Part shown: positions 18,065-26,769 of the stretch, in pieces
How positions within the stretch are numbered: position 1 is the stretch's first letter
Layout of the letters: each line of letters begins with the position of its first letter
DNA from: Trebonia sp035571275
Lineage (GTDB): Bacteria > Actinomycetota > Actinomycetes > Streptosporangiales > Streptosporangiaceae
Assembly: GCA_035571275.1 (NCBI GenBank)
Contig: DATMKQ010000466.1
Coordinates: forward strand, 1 to 64,000
Reading direction: 5' to 3'
DNA: 64,000 bases
Notes under the pieces: model-generated
Told to the model about the DNA's origin: nothing
Database searches by the model: none
What the model saw: the letters and a program-made list of their open reading frames with translations, nothing else
Position numbers and translations under genes: made by a program

Positions 18065-18080
18065 TGTTGACTAGTTAACA
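18065..18080. promoter_or_regulatory. Near-palindrome upstream of ftsH
   Basis: TGTTGACTAGTTAACA is a 16-bp inverted repeat with one mismatch, about 80 bp before the ftsH start. It could be an operator; no regulator is identified. Confidence 0.3.
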
Positions 18081-18161
18081 GCCTAGGCCGCGGGCATAGG
18101 CTGGCTCAGACATTCGGTAAGGCGCGTATCGGGGAGGGTCCGGCGCGGAAAGGGCATCGCG

Positions 18162-20129
18162 ATGAGTAAGCAAGCCACGCCGCCGCCTCCTGGGGACAAG
18201 CCGGGGCCTAGCAAGGCGCCGCCACCCCCGCCAGCCTGGCGGCACTGGCTGTTGCCGGTAGGCATCATCGTCGCGCTGTTCCTCTGGATTTACCTGCCGG
18301 CGGTGCACCAATCCAACCCGACCAGCCTGAGCTACTCACAGTTCCTGTCTGACGTGTCCGCGAACAAGATCAAGACAGTGACGATCGCGCAGCCTGGCGG
18401 CACAAGCACCGGGACGCTGACCAACAACACGGATTACACCGTGGTCATCCCGCCGCAGGCGGGCCAGGAACTGCTCAACGAGCTCCAGACGGGCAAGGTA
18501 CAGATCACCTCGTCCACGTCATCGCCGAGCTTCGGCAGCGAATTGCTCAGCTGGATCCTCATCCTGGCGCCGATCCTGCTGTTCGGCTGGTTCTTTCTGC
18601 GGCTGTCCCGTGGCGCGGGGGGCCAGTTGCAAGGGGTGCTGGGCGCGGGCCGGTCGCGGGCCAAGGTCTTCGACGAGGAGCGGCCGAATACCACGTTCGC
18701 TGACGTGGCCGGGTACGACGGGGCCAAGGCGGAAATCAGCGAGGTCGTCGACTTTCTGCGCAAACCGGACCGGTACGCCCGGGCCGGGGCCGTGGTGCCG
18801 CACGGCGTGCTGATGGTCGGCCCGCCAGGAACCGGCAAGACGCTGCTGGCCAGGGCCGTGGCGGGCGAGGCGGACGTGCCGTTCTTCTCCGTGACAGGGT
18901 CCAGCTTCGTAGAGATGTTCGTCGGCGTGGGCGCGGCCCGGGTCCGGGACCTGTTCAACGAGGCGCGCAAGCGCGCCCCCGCGATCATCTTCATCGACGA
19001 GATCGACGCCATCGGGCAGCGCCGGGCCGGGCAGGGCGCGGTGGTCGCCAACGACGAGCGCGAGCAGACGCTCAACCAGCTGCTCGCCGAGATGGACGGC
19101 TTCGAGCCGACGATGGGCATCGTGGTGCTGGGCGCGACCAACCGGCCCGAGGTGCTGGACCCGGCGCTGCTGCGCCCGGGCCGGTTCGACCGGCAGGTCA
19201 CCATCCCGCTGCCCAACGTCAGCGAGCGGGCCGCGATCCTGGCCGTGCACGTGCGCGGCAAGAAGCTGGCCAACGACGTCGACCTGGACGCGGTGGCCAG
19301 GGGCACGCCCGGCTTTTCTGGCGCCGACCTGGCCAACTTGACCAACGAGGCGGCCATCTTCGCCGTCCGTGACAACAGGGACGTGGTGAGCGCCGCCGAC
19401 TTTGACGCCGCCAGGGACCGGATCATCCTCGGCCGCCGGGAAGGCTCCAACGTGCTGTTGCCGGAGGAAAAGCACTCGGTGGCGGTGCATGAGTCCGGGC
19501 ACGCTCTGGTCGCCGCGCTGTCCGAGCACACCGACCCGGTGGCGAAGGTGACGATCCTGCCCGCCGGGCAGACGCTCGGCGTCACCGAGCAGCTGCCGCT
19601 GGTGGAGCGGCACATGTACACCCAGGACTACCTGCTGGATTCGCTCGCGGTACGGCTCGGCGGCCGGGCCGCCGAGCTTGTCGTCCTCGGCCAGGGGTCG
19701 ACGGGCGCGGGCAACGACCTGGCCGGCGCCACCGATCTGGCGACCAAGATGGTCAGAGAGTTCGGCTTGTCGCCCGTGCTCGGCCCGATCGGCTACCCCG
19801 AGGGCGGCTCGGTTTTCCTCGGCGGTGGCGGACCCGGCATGTCCAGTCGGCCGTACGCGGAAGCGACCCAGGCCGCGATCGACGGCGAGGTGGCCAAACT
19901 GCTCCGTCAGGCCGAAGAACGCTCCGTCGAGCTGCTCAAGGCGCACCGGCCCGAACTCGACGCGCTGGTCGACCTGCTGCTGCAAAAGGAGACGGTCGAC
20001 GGCACGGATGTCTACCGGCTGGCAGGCCGCCCGAATCGTTCGGCCACCCCGGGGGCACCGCCGATGATGGTCTCGCCGCACGCGGAAGCGGACATCACCA
20101 GCGCTGACGGTTCCAAGCCCGCGAACTGA
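18162..20129 (+). CDS. ftsH: ATP-dependent zinc metalloprotease FtsH
   Basis: 655 residues; ATG with AAAGGG 8 bp upstream. A proline-rich cytoplasmic N-terminus is followed by a first membrane segment (HWLLPVGIIVALFLWIYLPA), an extracytoplasmic loop, a second segment (LLSWILILAPILLFGWFFL), the AAA+ domain with Walker A GPPGTGKT near residue 220 and Walker B IIFIDEIDAIG, and the zinc site HESGH at residue 443. It degrades misfolded membrane and short-lived cytosolic proteins. Actinobacteria often carry several FtsH copies; the position in a dormancy-type island suggests this may be a stress paralogue. Its 3' end overlaps the convergent Rv1733c-like gene by 35 bp. Confidence 0.96.
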   Translation: MSKQATPPPPGDKPGPSKAPPPPPAWRHWLLPVGIIVALFLWIYLPAVHQSNPTSLSYSQFLSDVSANKIKTVTIAQPGGTSTGTLTNNTDYTVVIPPQAGQELLNELQTGKVQITSSTSSPSFGSELLSWILILAPILLFGWFFLRLSRGAGGQLQGVLGAGRSRAKVFDEERPNTTFADVAGYDGAKAEISEVVDFLRKPDRYARAGAVVPHGVLMVGPPGTGKTLLARAVAGEADVPFFSVTGSSFVEMFVGVGAARVRDLFNEARKRAPAIIFIDEIDAIGQRRAGQGAVVANDEREQTLNQLLAEMDGFEPTMGIVVLGATNRPEVLDPALLRPGRFDRQVTIPLPNVSERAAILAVHVRGKKLANDVDLDAVARGTPGFSGADLANLTNEAAIFAVRDNRDVVSAADFDAARDRIILGRREGSNVLLPEEKHSVAVHESGHALVAALSEHTDPVAKVTILPAGQTLGVTEQLPLVERHMYTQDYLLDSLAVRLGGRAAELVVLGQGSTGAGNDLAGATDLATKMVREFGLSPVLGPIGYPEGGSVFLGGGGPGMSSRPYAEATQAAIDGEVAKLLRQAEERSVELLKAHRPELDALVDLLLQKETVDGTDVYRLAGRPNRSATPGAPPMMVSPHAEADITSADGSKPAN

Positions 20130-20715
20130 CGACCCAGCCGGCGTCCCAGGCGGCCATCCGGTACTTGTTCGCCGCGTAGCGAGCGATGACCGCCCCGCAC
20201 AGGCAGGCGACGACGACCGCGACGACGGCGACGACCGCGGCGAACGCGCTCTGATCGCTGACCTGGGAAGGCTGCATCGGCGGACTGGTCAGGTCGCCGG
20301 CGGCGTCCGTCCAGATAGTGACCGTGCTGCCCCTGGGGCTGCCATCGGGCGCCAGCACCTGGCCGCTCTGCCTTGTTCCGGTGACGGAGGTCCACGTGGC
20401 CTGCACGGGCGTCAGGGCGGACACCGTGTAGCCGTTGATCGCGCCGTCCGCCGGCTGGGTGAGCACGGCGCGCACCTGGTACGTCGAGGCGACCTGCGCC
20501 TGCTCGGCGTGCAGCGCGCTAGCGTACTCGGCATGGCTCGCCGCTTGAGCGGCGAAGGGCGCTCCGGCGGCGGCCGCCACGAACAACCCCGCCAGCAGGC
20601 ATGTCTCCACCCGGTCCGTGGTGCGTCGCAGCGGGTTGCGGTCCGGCCACAGCCCGCGCAGCACCCTGCGGCAGCAGCCCGACCCGCGCCGTCGCTTCAG
20701 AGCATCCTCAGTCAT
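20095..20715 (-). CDS. Rv1733c-like two-helix membrane protein
   Basis: 206 residues from the ATG at 20715 (MTEDALKRRRG). The region NPLRRTTDRVETCLLAGLFVAAAAGAPFAA, described here as the motif NPLRRTTDRVE plus a membrane helix, matches the start of the DosR-regulated M. tuberculosis protein Rv1733c. A loop of about 100 residues follows (VTIWTDAAGDL near its end), then a second helix (FAAVVAVVAVVVACLCGAVI). An alternative start is 20736. It faces devS across a 112-bp gap that contains the DosR-like box at 20787. Function is unknown even in mycobacteria. Confidence 0.8.
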   Translation of the reverse strand: MTEDALKRRRGSGCCRRVLRGLWPDRNPLRRTTDRVETCLLAGLFVAAAAGAPFAAQAASHAEYASALHAEQAQVASTYQVRAVLTQPADGAINGYTVSALTPVQATWTSVTGTRQSGQVLAPDGSPRGSTVTIWTDAAGDLTSPPMQPSQVSDQSAFAAVVAVVAVVVACLCGAVIARYAANKYRMAAWDAGWVVSSRAWNRQRW

Positions 20716-20786
20716 CGCCCGTCCCCCCATGCCCACGATGCGTTCTGCCGAGTAGCAAGGGTAGGAAAGATCTGGCGGCGGAAGCA

Positions 20787-20799
20787 GGGACTTTTGACC
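20787..20799 (+). promoter_or_regulatory. Candidate DevR/DosR box between devS and Rv1733c-like gene
   Basis: GGGACTTTTGACC, 29 bp upstream of the devS start and 72 bp upstream of the divergent Rv1733c-like start. The sequence is close to the mycobacterial consensus GGGACTWWAGTCCC. Confidence 0.65.
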
Positions 20800-20827
20800 G
20801 TGATTAACGTCCCATTACCCTGAGGTC

Positions 20828-22597
20828 ATGGATTCAGGGGGTGGCCTGCTGCCGCAACTGCGGCTTGACGACCTGCTGTCCGAGCTGCAGTCGAGGCTCG
20901 AGGCCGTGCTTGCTACCAGGGACCGGATGCACGGGCTGCTCGAGGCGGTGGTGGCGATCGGCTCGGGCCTGGAGCTTGAGGCGATGCTGCGGCGGATCGT
21001 CGAGGCGGCGGTGGAACTGGCGGACGCCAGGTACGGGGCTCTCGGCGTCATCGGCGAGGACCAGCGGCTGACCGAGTTCATCCCGGTAGGCCTGGACGCC
21101 GATGAGATCAGCCGGATCCACCACTGGCCGGAAGGCCGCGGCTTGCTCGGGCTGCTGATCGAGGACCCGCAATCGCTTCGCCTGCCTGACATAGCGGGGC
21201 ACCCGGAATCGTCGGGGTTTCCCGATGGGCACCCGTCGATGCGGACGTTCCTCGGCGTTCCGGTCCGGGTCAGGGACCGTGTGTTCGGCAACCTGTACCT
21301 GACGGAGAAGCGCGGCGGCGGCGAGTTCACCGAGGACGACGAGGCGGTGGTCACCGCGCTTGGCGCCGCGGCGGGCGTCGCGGTGGAAAACGCGCGGCTG
21401 TACGAGGAGGCAAAGTGGCAGCAAAGCTGGCTGCGGGCGAGCAGCGAGCTGACCATGCGGCTGCTGTCGGGAGACAGCCCGCGGGCCGTGCTGCGCAGCC
21501 TGACCAGCCGGGTGCTCGAGCTTTCCGGCGCGGATCTGGTGACGCTCGCGCTGCCGGACGAGGACCACCGCCGGCTGACGCTCGAGTACGCGGAAGGCGA
21601 CGGCGCCGCGGACGCGCGCGGTCTCGTGGTGCCCGCGGAGATGTCGCTGTCCGGGCGGGTGCTCGAGTCGGGCGAGCCGCTCACCGTGGAGGACTTCGCC
21701 GCGGATGACCGAACCGCCGAGCCCACCCGGCTCCCGATGGGGCACATCGGCCCGGCCGTGCTGTTCCCGCTCGGCGCTCGCGGCAACGTCCGCGGCGTGC
21801 TCACCGTCGGCCGCCGGCACGGCGGGCCGCCGCTGCCGTCGGCCGCTGTGAGCGTCGTGGCGGGGTTCGCCGCCCAGGCTGCGGTCGCCCTCGAGCTAGC
21901 CGCGCGCCGTGCCGACGCCGAGCAGCTTTCCGTGTTCGAAGACCGCGATCGCATCGCGCGGGACCTGCACGACCTCGTGATCCAGCGGCTGTACGCCACG
22001 GGCATGTCGCTGGAGGGCACCATGCCGATGGCCACCAGGCGCGAAGTGTCCGACCGGATCAGGAGCGCGGTGGACGCGATGGACGACACCATCAAGGACA
22101 TCCGGGCCACGATCTTCGCGCTCCAGGCGCGCGGCCGGCCCGACGAGCCCCGGCTGCGCGCCGACATCGTGGCGCTGACCGACGAGATGACCGAGATGCT
22201 CGGCTTCGCTCCGGCGCTGCGGCTGGGCAGCGGGCTGGACTCGCGAGCCACCGCCGAACTCTCTGAACACTTGTTCGCGGTTCTGCGTGAGGCGCTGTCC
22301 AACGCGGCGCGCCACTCCGGTGCGACGCGGGTGGATGTGACCGTGGACACCGACCCGGACGGGATGCTGACCGTCCTGGTCAGGGACAACGGATCGGGGA
22401 TCCCTGCTGGCGGGCGGCGCAGCGGCCTCGCCAACATGGCGGACCGGGCCGGCAAGCTCGGCGGTGAGCTCAGGCTGTCACCGGCCGAAGGCGGCGGCAC
22501 CGAGCTGGAGTGGAAGGTTCCGGTCCCGCCGGAACCCGAGCGCCCCGCAGGTGAGGGGCCGCGCCCGTCGCCTGCTGGCCGGTATCCGCTGCGTTAG
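20828..22597 (+). CDS. devS: DevS/DosS-type haem-GAF sensor histidine kinase
   Basis: 589 residues: GAF-A (about 45-190), GAF-B (about 215-360), HisKA_3 dimerisation domain with phosphoacceptor H381 in RIARDLHDLVIQRLYATG, and HATPase_c (LREALSNAARHSGATRVDV, VRDNGSGI). Alignment by eye to M. tuberculosis DosS places H135 (in FPDGHPSMRTFLGVPV) at the proximal haem ligand H149, and Y157 (GNLYLTEK) at DosS Y171, so it probably senses oxygen, NO or CO through haem. The gene is preceded by a DosR-like box and converges with devR, overlapping it by 4 bp. Confidence 0.93.
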   Translation: MDSGGGLLPQLRLDDLLSELQSRLEAVLATRDRMHGLLEAVVAIGSGLELEAMLRRIVEAAVELADARYGALGVIGEDQRLTEFIPVGLDADEISRIHHWPEGRGLLGLLIEDPQSLRLPDIAGHPESSGFPDGHPSMRTFLGVPVRVRDRVFGNLYLTEKRGGGEFTEDDEAVVTALGAAAGVAVENARLYEEAKWQQSWLRASSELTMRLLSGDSPRAVLRSLTSRVLELSGADLVTLALPDEDHRRLTLEYAEGDGAADARGLVVPAEMSLSGRVLESGEPLTVEDFAADDRTAEPTRLPMGHIGPAVLFPLGARGNVRGVLTVGRRHGGPPLPSAAVSVVAGFAAQAAVALELAARRADAEQLSVFEDRDRIARDLHDLVIQRLYATGMSLEGTMPMATRREVSDRIRSAVDAMDDTIKDIRATIFALQARGRPDEPRLRADIVALTDEMTEMLGFAPALRLGSGLDSRATAELSEHLFAVLREALSNAARHSGATRVDVTVDTDPDGMLTVLVRDNGSGIPAGGRRSGLANMADRAGKLGGELRLSPAEGGGTELEWKVPVPPEPERPAGEGPRPSPAGRYPLR

Positions 22598-23307
22598 CGC
22601 GCGTACGGGTTGCCGCCGTGGCGGGCGAGACCCTCTTCGTGCTCGCCGAACATCCGGGCGGCGTAGGCGGCCGCCTGCGTGCGACGCTCCATGCCGAGCT
22701 TGGCGAACAGCGCTGAGATGTAGTTCTTGACCGTCTTCTCCGCCAGGAACATCCTCTCGCCGATCTGCCGGTTGGTGAGACCCTCGCCAATCAGTTCGAG
22801 GATCCGCCGCTCCTGCGGGGTGAGCCCGGCTAGCGGGTCCTGCTTCGCCGACTGGTTCCGCAGCCTGGCCATCAACTGGCTGGCCGCCCGCGGGTCCAGC
22901 ATGGACTGCCCGGTGGCCACCGTGCGCACCGCCCCCACCAGGTCGGTGCCGCGGATCTGCTTGAGCACGTACCCGGCGGCGCCGGCCATGACCGCGTCCA
23001 TCAGCGCGTCATCGTCGGCGAACGAGGTGAGCATCAGGCATGCCACCTCGGGCATCTGGGACCGGATCTCCCGGCAGACGGTCACCCCGTCGCCGTCCGG
23101 CAATCGAACGTCGAGCACCGCCACGTCCGGGCGGACCGCGGGGATCCTGGCCAGCGCGGAAGACGCCGTCCCGGCCTCGCCCACGACCTTGATATCGCCT
23201 TCGGCTTCGAGCATGTCGCGCACGCCGCGCCTGACGATCTCGTGGTCGTCGAGCAGGAACACCGCGATCGGCTGCTTGGCGGCGTCTTCTTTAGCTGGGG
23301 TTTGCAC
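22594..23307 (-). CDS. devR: DevR/DosR-type NarL-family response regulator
   Basis: 237 residues from a GTG at 23307 (GGGAGA upstream). The receiver domain has the acidic pair LLDDHEIVRRG and phosphoacceptor D66 in DVAVLDVRLPDGDGV. The LuxR-type HTH reads LTNRQIGERMFLAEKTVKNY then ISALFAKLGMERRTQAAA; the recognition segment EKTVKNY and GMERRTQAA are the same as in M. tuberculosis DosR. That identity is the reason to expect DosR-type boxes, and seven candidates are found in the window. A box lies 63 bp upstream, consistent with autoregulation. Confidence 0.95.
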   Translation of the reverse strand: MQTPAKEDAAKQPIAVFLLDDHEIVRRGVRDMLEAEGDIKVVGEAGTASSALARIPAVRPDVAVLDVRLPDGDGVTVCREIRSQMPEVACLMLTSFADDDALMDAVMAGAAGYVLKQIRGTDLVGAVRTVATGQSMLDPRAASQLMARLRNQSAKQDPLAGLTPQERRILELIGEGLTNRQIGERMFLAEKTVKNYISALFAKLGMERRTQAAAYAARMFGEHEEGLARHGGNPYAR

Positions 23308-23368
23308 GGTCGTCTCCCGGGCTTGAGGTCTTATATAACAAGCTAGGCACCAGCCGGCCTCAGCTCCA

Positions 23369-23382
23369 AGGACGAACGTCCC
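23369..23382 (-). promoter_or_regulatory. Candidate DevR/DosR box between devR and lgt
   Basis: AGGACGAACGTCCC (GGACG-AA-CGTCC core, a perfect 5-bp-arm palindrome) lies 63 bp upstream of devR and about 33 bp upstream of the divergent lgt. Autoregulation of devR is the likely role. Confidence 0.6.
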
Positions 23383-23414
23383 GTTGTGTCCAGCCGCGGG
23401 GTAGTCTCTGCTCC

Positions 23415-24428
23415 ATGGTGCACGTCGCCCTGCCCGAGTACATCCCCAGCCCGCCGATCAACAGTTTCCACATCGGCCCGCTGGATGTTCACTTTTACGC
23501 GCTTGGTTACATCATCGGGATCACCCTGGCGATCCTGATCACCAGGCGGCGCTGGCGTGCCCTCGGCGGCGACCCGGACCTGGTGAACGACATCGCCCTC
23601 TGGGTAGTGCCCGCCGGCATCATCGGCGGCCGGATTTACTTCGATATCACAACTCCCGATGACATCCCGCACGTGTGGTACGGGGTGTTCGCGGTCTGGA
23701 GCGGGGGTCTTGGCATCTGGGGCGGCGTGGCGCTGGCGGCGGCCGTCGGCGTATGGCGGCTGCGACGGCTCGGGATCACCGCCGGCCCGTTTGGGAACGC
23801 CATCGCGCCCGCGCTGCTTGTCGCCCAGGCTGTCGGGCGCATCGGCAACTACTTCAACAAGGAACTCTTCGGCTCGCCGACCACGCTGCCCTGGGGCCTT
23901 GAGATCCCCTACCAGTACCGGGTGTCGGGCGGCATTCCGGCGCAGGACCTGCACTTCGCCACCTTCCAGCCGACGTTTCTTTACGAGCTGATCTGGGACC
24001 TGGCGCTAGCCGCGTTCCTCGTCTGGCTGGGGCACCATGCCAAGATCAAGCCCTGGGGGCTGTTCGCCCTGTACGTGGCGGGTTACTCCGCGTTCCGTAT
24101 CTTCGAAGAGTCGGTGCGGATCGACTCCTCGGAGTACTTCCTTGGCCTGCGGCTGAACATGTACATCGCGGTGATACTGACCATTGCGGGCCTGGTCTGG
24201 TTCGTCTTCGCGCAGCGCCGTCCTGAGCGCCCCGCCGTATTGCGCTCGCCGGGCGCCCGCGGCGCGGTCAGCGAGGCCTCGGCCGACGAGGTGGCTACCG
24301 CCGACGCCGGCGCGCCCGGAACCGCTCAGGCGGCGGCGTCCGGTGCGGCGGCAGCACCGACTGACGCGGAGCCCAGTGCGGAAACGGGGGACTCCGCGGG
24401 AGTCACCACGGTTCGTTCCGAGGAATAA
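23415..24428 (+). CDS. lgt: Prolipoprotein diacylglyceryl transferase
   Basis: 337 residues; ATG at 23415. It transfers diacylglycerol to the lipobox cysteine of prolipoproteins in the membrane. The Lgt signature GRIGNYFNKELFGSPTTLPW is present, with IPSPPINSFHIGPLDVHFYALGYI (shortened here to IPSPPINSFHIGPL) at the N-terminus and several membrane helices. The last ~55 residues are an Ala-rich, low-complexity cytoplasmic tail typical of actinobacterial Lgt. The matching lipoprotein N-acyltransferase gene (lnt) is in this window at 46883, and at least two lipobox proteins are encoded (45521, 62563). The 3' end overlaps the convergent gene by 103 bp. Confidence 0.96.
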   Translation: MVHVALPEYIPSPPINSFHIGPLDVHFYALGYIIGITLAILITRRRWRALGGDPDLVNDIALWVVPAGIIGGRIYFDITTPDDIPHVWYGVFAVWSGGLGIWGGVALAAAVGVWRLRRLGITAGPFGNAIAPALLVAQAVGRIGNYFNKELFGSPTTLPWGLEIPYQYRVSGGIPAQDLHFATFQPTFLYELIWDLALAAFLVWLGHHAKIKPWGLFALYVAGYSAFRIFEESVRIDSSEYFLGLRLNMYIAVILTIAGLVWFVFAQRRPERPAVLRSPGARGAVSEASADEVATADAGAPGTAQAAASGAAAAPTDAEPSAETGDSAGVTTVRSEE

Positions 24429-25591
24429 GGACAGGCGCGGGGCGGGCCGGTCAGATAGCACCAGCCGGCCAGCGCCAGCGGGTATGCGAAGTACCCCCAG
24501 CGAGTCGCGGGGGCGAGGGTGAATATCGCCGCCAGGCCAACGGCGAGCCGGACCGCCGCCGCCCGCGTGTCGCGTGGCGGGCGCACCGTCAGCCACACGG
24601 TGAATGTGAGTGCCGCGACGCCGGACAGCGCCAACGCCGCCCACCTGCCCGCGGGGCCCGCGGCCGCCAGCAGGTGACCGGGCAGCGGGCTCGCCGCGGG
24701 GGTGCGATGCGGGGTGAGCCCGAGCGGGAAGAGCACCGTGTTCCGCAGCGCGCTGCCCGGATCGCCCAGCGCGGCGGGCGCGGCCGCAGCCATCGCCGCG
24801 ACCGTGGTCAGGGCCGCGAGGACCGTGAACCGCGTCGCCCGCGCCTTGGTGGTCGTGACGGCGAGCGTGACGGCCAGGACGCCGACGGCGGGCCAGGCGG
24901 TCGCCTTGAGTGCGCAGGCGAGGCCGGTGGTGACGGCCGCCGCGCGTGGCGTGTCCCTGGCGGTAAGCGCCAGCGACATACAGAGCAGCGCGATGATGGG
25001 GACGTCGGTGCCGCCGGTCGCCACTTCAAGCGACAGGACCGGCGAGGCCAGCGCGAAGGCGGTGTTCCGAAGCGCCGCGCCCCGGGCCTGATGTCCGCTC
25101 GGGGAGGGGTCGGCCAGCCGGAACGCCAGGTAGAGCCCGGCCGCCCCGGTGAGGGTCAGCCACAGCCGGGGGTCGCCCGCCCACGCGTCCCAGCCGCCTA
25201 GCACGCCGATGGCGTGCGGCAGCCCGAAAACGGCCATCAGCGGCTCGTACGGGTCGTAGGCGAGCACCCGGGACAGGCCGGCGGCGTGTTGATACGGGGT
25301 GCCCTGCTGTAGCAGCCGGGCGCCGGCCTGGGCGATAACGGTGAGCGTTCCCTCACCGACGCGGCTCGGCAGCCCCGCCCACGCCTGCCACGCGAGCGGG
25401 GCGATGGTAGCGAAGCCGAGGGCTAGCACGTGCGGTAGCAGTAGTTCACGGTGCCGCGAACACCAGATGACCGCCGCCGCGGCCAGGTAGCCCATCGCGG
25501 CCCACGTGCCCCAGCAGCGCTCGATCGGCTGGCTGCTGACGACGGCGAGCACGGCCGCGAACGCGGCGAACGATAGGTAACAGCGCGTCAC
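24326..25591 (-). CDS. Polytopic membrane protein, GT87-like
   Basis: 421 residues, mostly hydrophobic, with about ten predicted membrane helices. The block LLQQGTPYQHAAGLSRVLAYDPYEPLMAVFGLP resembles the first extracytoplasmic loop of GT-C/GT87 (DUF2029) glycosyltransferases; only YDPYEPLM is quoted as the core. Other helices include ATRWGYFAYPLALAGWCYL near the C-terminus. It starts at a GTG that overlaps the ybaK stop by 4 bp (GTGA), so the two are coupled. The last ~40 residues are antisense to the end of lgt and are low-complexity. A specific sugar substrate cannot be inferred. Confidence 0.65.
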   Translation of the reverse strand: MTRCYLSFAAFAAVLAVVSSQPIERCWGTWAAMGYLAAAAVIWCSRHRELLLPHVLALGFATIAPLAWQAWAGLPSRVGEGTLTVIAQAGARLLQQGTPYQHAAGLSRVLAYDPYEPLMAVFGLPHAIGVLGGWDAWAGDPRLWLTLTGAAGLYLAFRLADPSPSGHQARGAALRNTAFALASPVLSLEVATGGTDVPIIALLCMSLALTARDTPRAAAVTTGLACALKATAWPAVGVLAVTLAVTTTKARATRFTVLAALTTVAAMAAAAPAALGDPGSALRNTVLFPLGLTPHRTPAASPLPGHLLAAAGPAGRWAALALSGVAALTFTVWLTVRPPRDTRAAAVRLAVGLAAIFTLAPATRWGYFAYPLALAGWCYLTGPPRACPYSSERTVVTPAESPVSALGSASVGAAAAPDAAA

Positions 25592-26067
25592 TGGGCGGCT
25601 ATCGCCGCTACCGTTGCCCCGGCGGCCCTGATCAGGTCGGTGGGGGCGATCTCGATCTCGAGCCCGCGGCGGCCGCCGCTGCAGAACATGGTGCCGAGCG
25701 CGAGCGCGGATTCGTCGACCACGACCGGCAGCCGGCGTCGCTGCCCGACTGGTGAGATGCCGCCCGCCACGAAACCAGTGGCGCGCTCGGCCGCGGCCAC
25801 GTCCGCCATGACCGCCTTCTTGCCGCCGGCGGCCGCCGCGAGCGCCTTGAGATCAAGCTGGCGGTGCACAGGAACGACGCCCACGGCGAGCGAGCCGTCC
25901 ACCGCGGCGACAAGCGTCTTGAAGACCTGCTCCGGCGGCACGCCGAGCGCCTCGCATGCCTCAAGACCGTACGACTCGCGTCGCGGGTCGTGGGCGTACT
26001 CGTGCCGGGTGAACGGGATCTTCGCCCGCTCGAGGACGATCGTCGCCGCCGTGCCGCGTCCAGCCAC
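25588..26067 (-). CDS. ybaK: YbaK/EbsC family Cys-tRNA(Pro) deacylase
   Basis: 159 residues from a GTG at 26067. The YbaK fold is shown by PFTRHEYAHDPRRESYGLEA, VFKTLVAAVDGSLAVGVVPV, LKALAAAAGGKKAVMAD and GGISPVGQRRRLPVVVDESAL. The enzyme hydrolyses mischarged Cys-tRNA(Pro) in trans. Length and motifs are normal for the family. First gene of a two-gene unit with the GT87-like protein. Confidence 0.93.
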   Translation of the reverse strand: MAGRGTAATIVLERAKIPFTRHEYAHDPRRESYGLEACEALGVPPEQVFKTLVAAVDGSLAVGVVPVHRQLDLKALAAAAGGKKAVMADVAAAERATGFVAGGISPVGQRRRLPVVVDESALALGTMFCSGGRRGLEIEIAPTDLIRAAGATVAAIAAQ

Positions 26068-26152
26068 GAATCGTCACACTAGCGTCGGGTCGGCGGCTCA
26101 CGCGAGCGAAAATCGTTAGGCCACGGGCACGGCCGGTACGCATAGTGGGCTT

Positions 26153-26728
26153 ATGCGTGTCACGTTTCCGCGTCTTGCTGACCATGAGATCGCCTACGCC
26201 CTAGTAGAACGCGACGACGGAGTGGTCTACCAGATGCTCAGCGGCCGTGCCGGAACGGCGCTGCCACACGACATCAGGCATCTGGTCGTCGAACGGGAGC
26301 TTGGCGTCACCGACGGGCTATGGGGCGGCATCGCGTCAGGTGCCGTTTTCAAGAGCATGCGGCACCTTGGCGGGCGGCGCCCGCCGCACGCGACGGAGCG
26401 TTCGGTCGAACTCAAGCGGAAATACCGGGACCGGCTGCTTCGCGCCGAGCTGCTGGCCGACCTTGTGGAGCGCGTGGCGGCCCTCGATGACGCGTCGCCT
26501 GAGGCGATACGCCGTCTGACCGGGACGAAGCTCGCGGTGCTTCGCGGCGCGCCACCGTCGCCGGAAGCGCTGGCGACCGCGGCCCGAGCGCTGCAGGTCG
26601 AGGCGGCCCGGTGGGCCCGGCTGCGGCCGGGGCAGGAGTTGCACTACGAGTGGCCGTCGGCGCGGGTCCCGCGGGCGAACATCCCGCGTCAGGTGCGACG
26701 GAAGTTGTCGTCGTTACTTGTGGGGTAA
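26153..26728 (+). CDS. Conserved hypothetical protein
   Basis: 191 residues; ATG at 26153. It begins MRVTFPRLADHEIAYALVER and continues through a region LGGRRPPHATERSVELKRKYRDRL to a basic C-terminus (IPRQVRRKLSSLLVG). No signal peptide, membrane helix or catalytic motif is visible; it is rich in Arg and Ala and probably cytosolic. Not recognised. It lies divergently from ybaK and upstream of a GNAT gene. Confidence 0.75.
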   Translation: MRVTFPRLADHEIAYALVERDDGVVYQMLSGRAGTALPHDIRHLVVERELGVTDGLWGGIASGAVFKSMRHLGGRRPPHATERSVELKRKYRDRLLRAELLADLVERVAALDDASPEAIRRLTGTKLAVLRGAPPSPEALATAARALQVEAARWARLRPGQELHYEWPSARVPRANIPRQVRRKLSSLLVG

Positions 26729-26769
26729 TCGGCTTGTGTCGCGCCCGCCTGGCGAGACAAGCTTGTTCA

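Noticed and set aside
26611..26769. Longer GNAT start at 26611
   Set aside because: The extension overlaps the preceding gene by 118 bp and is not family-like; the ATG at 26770 begins just before the conserved domain.
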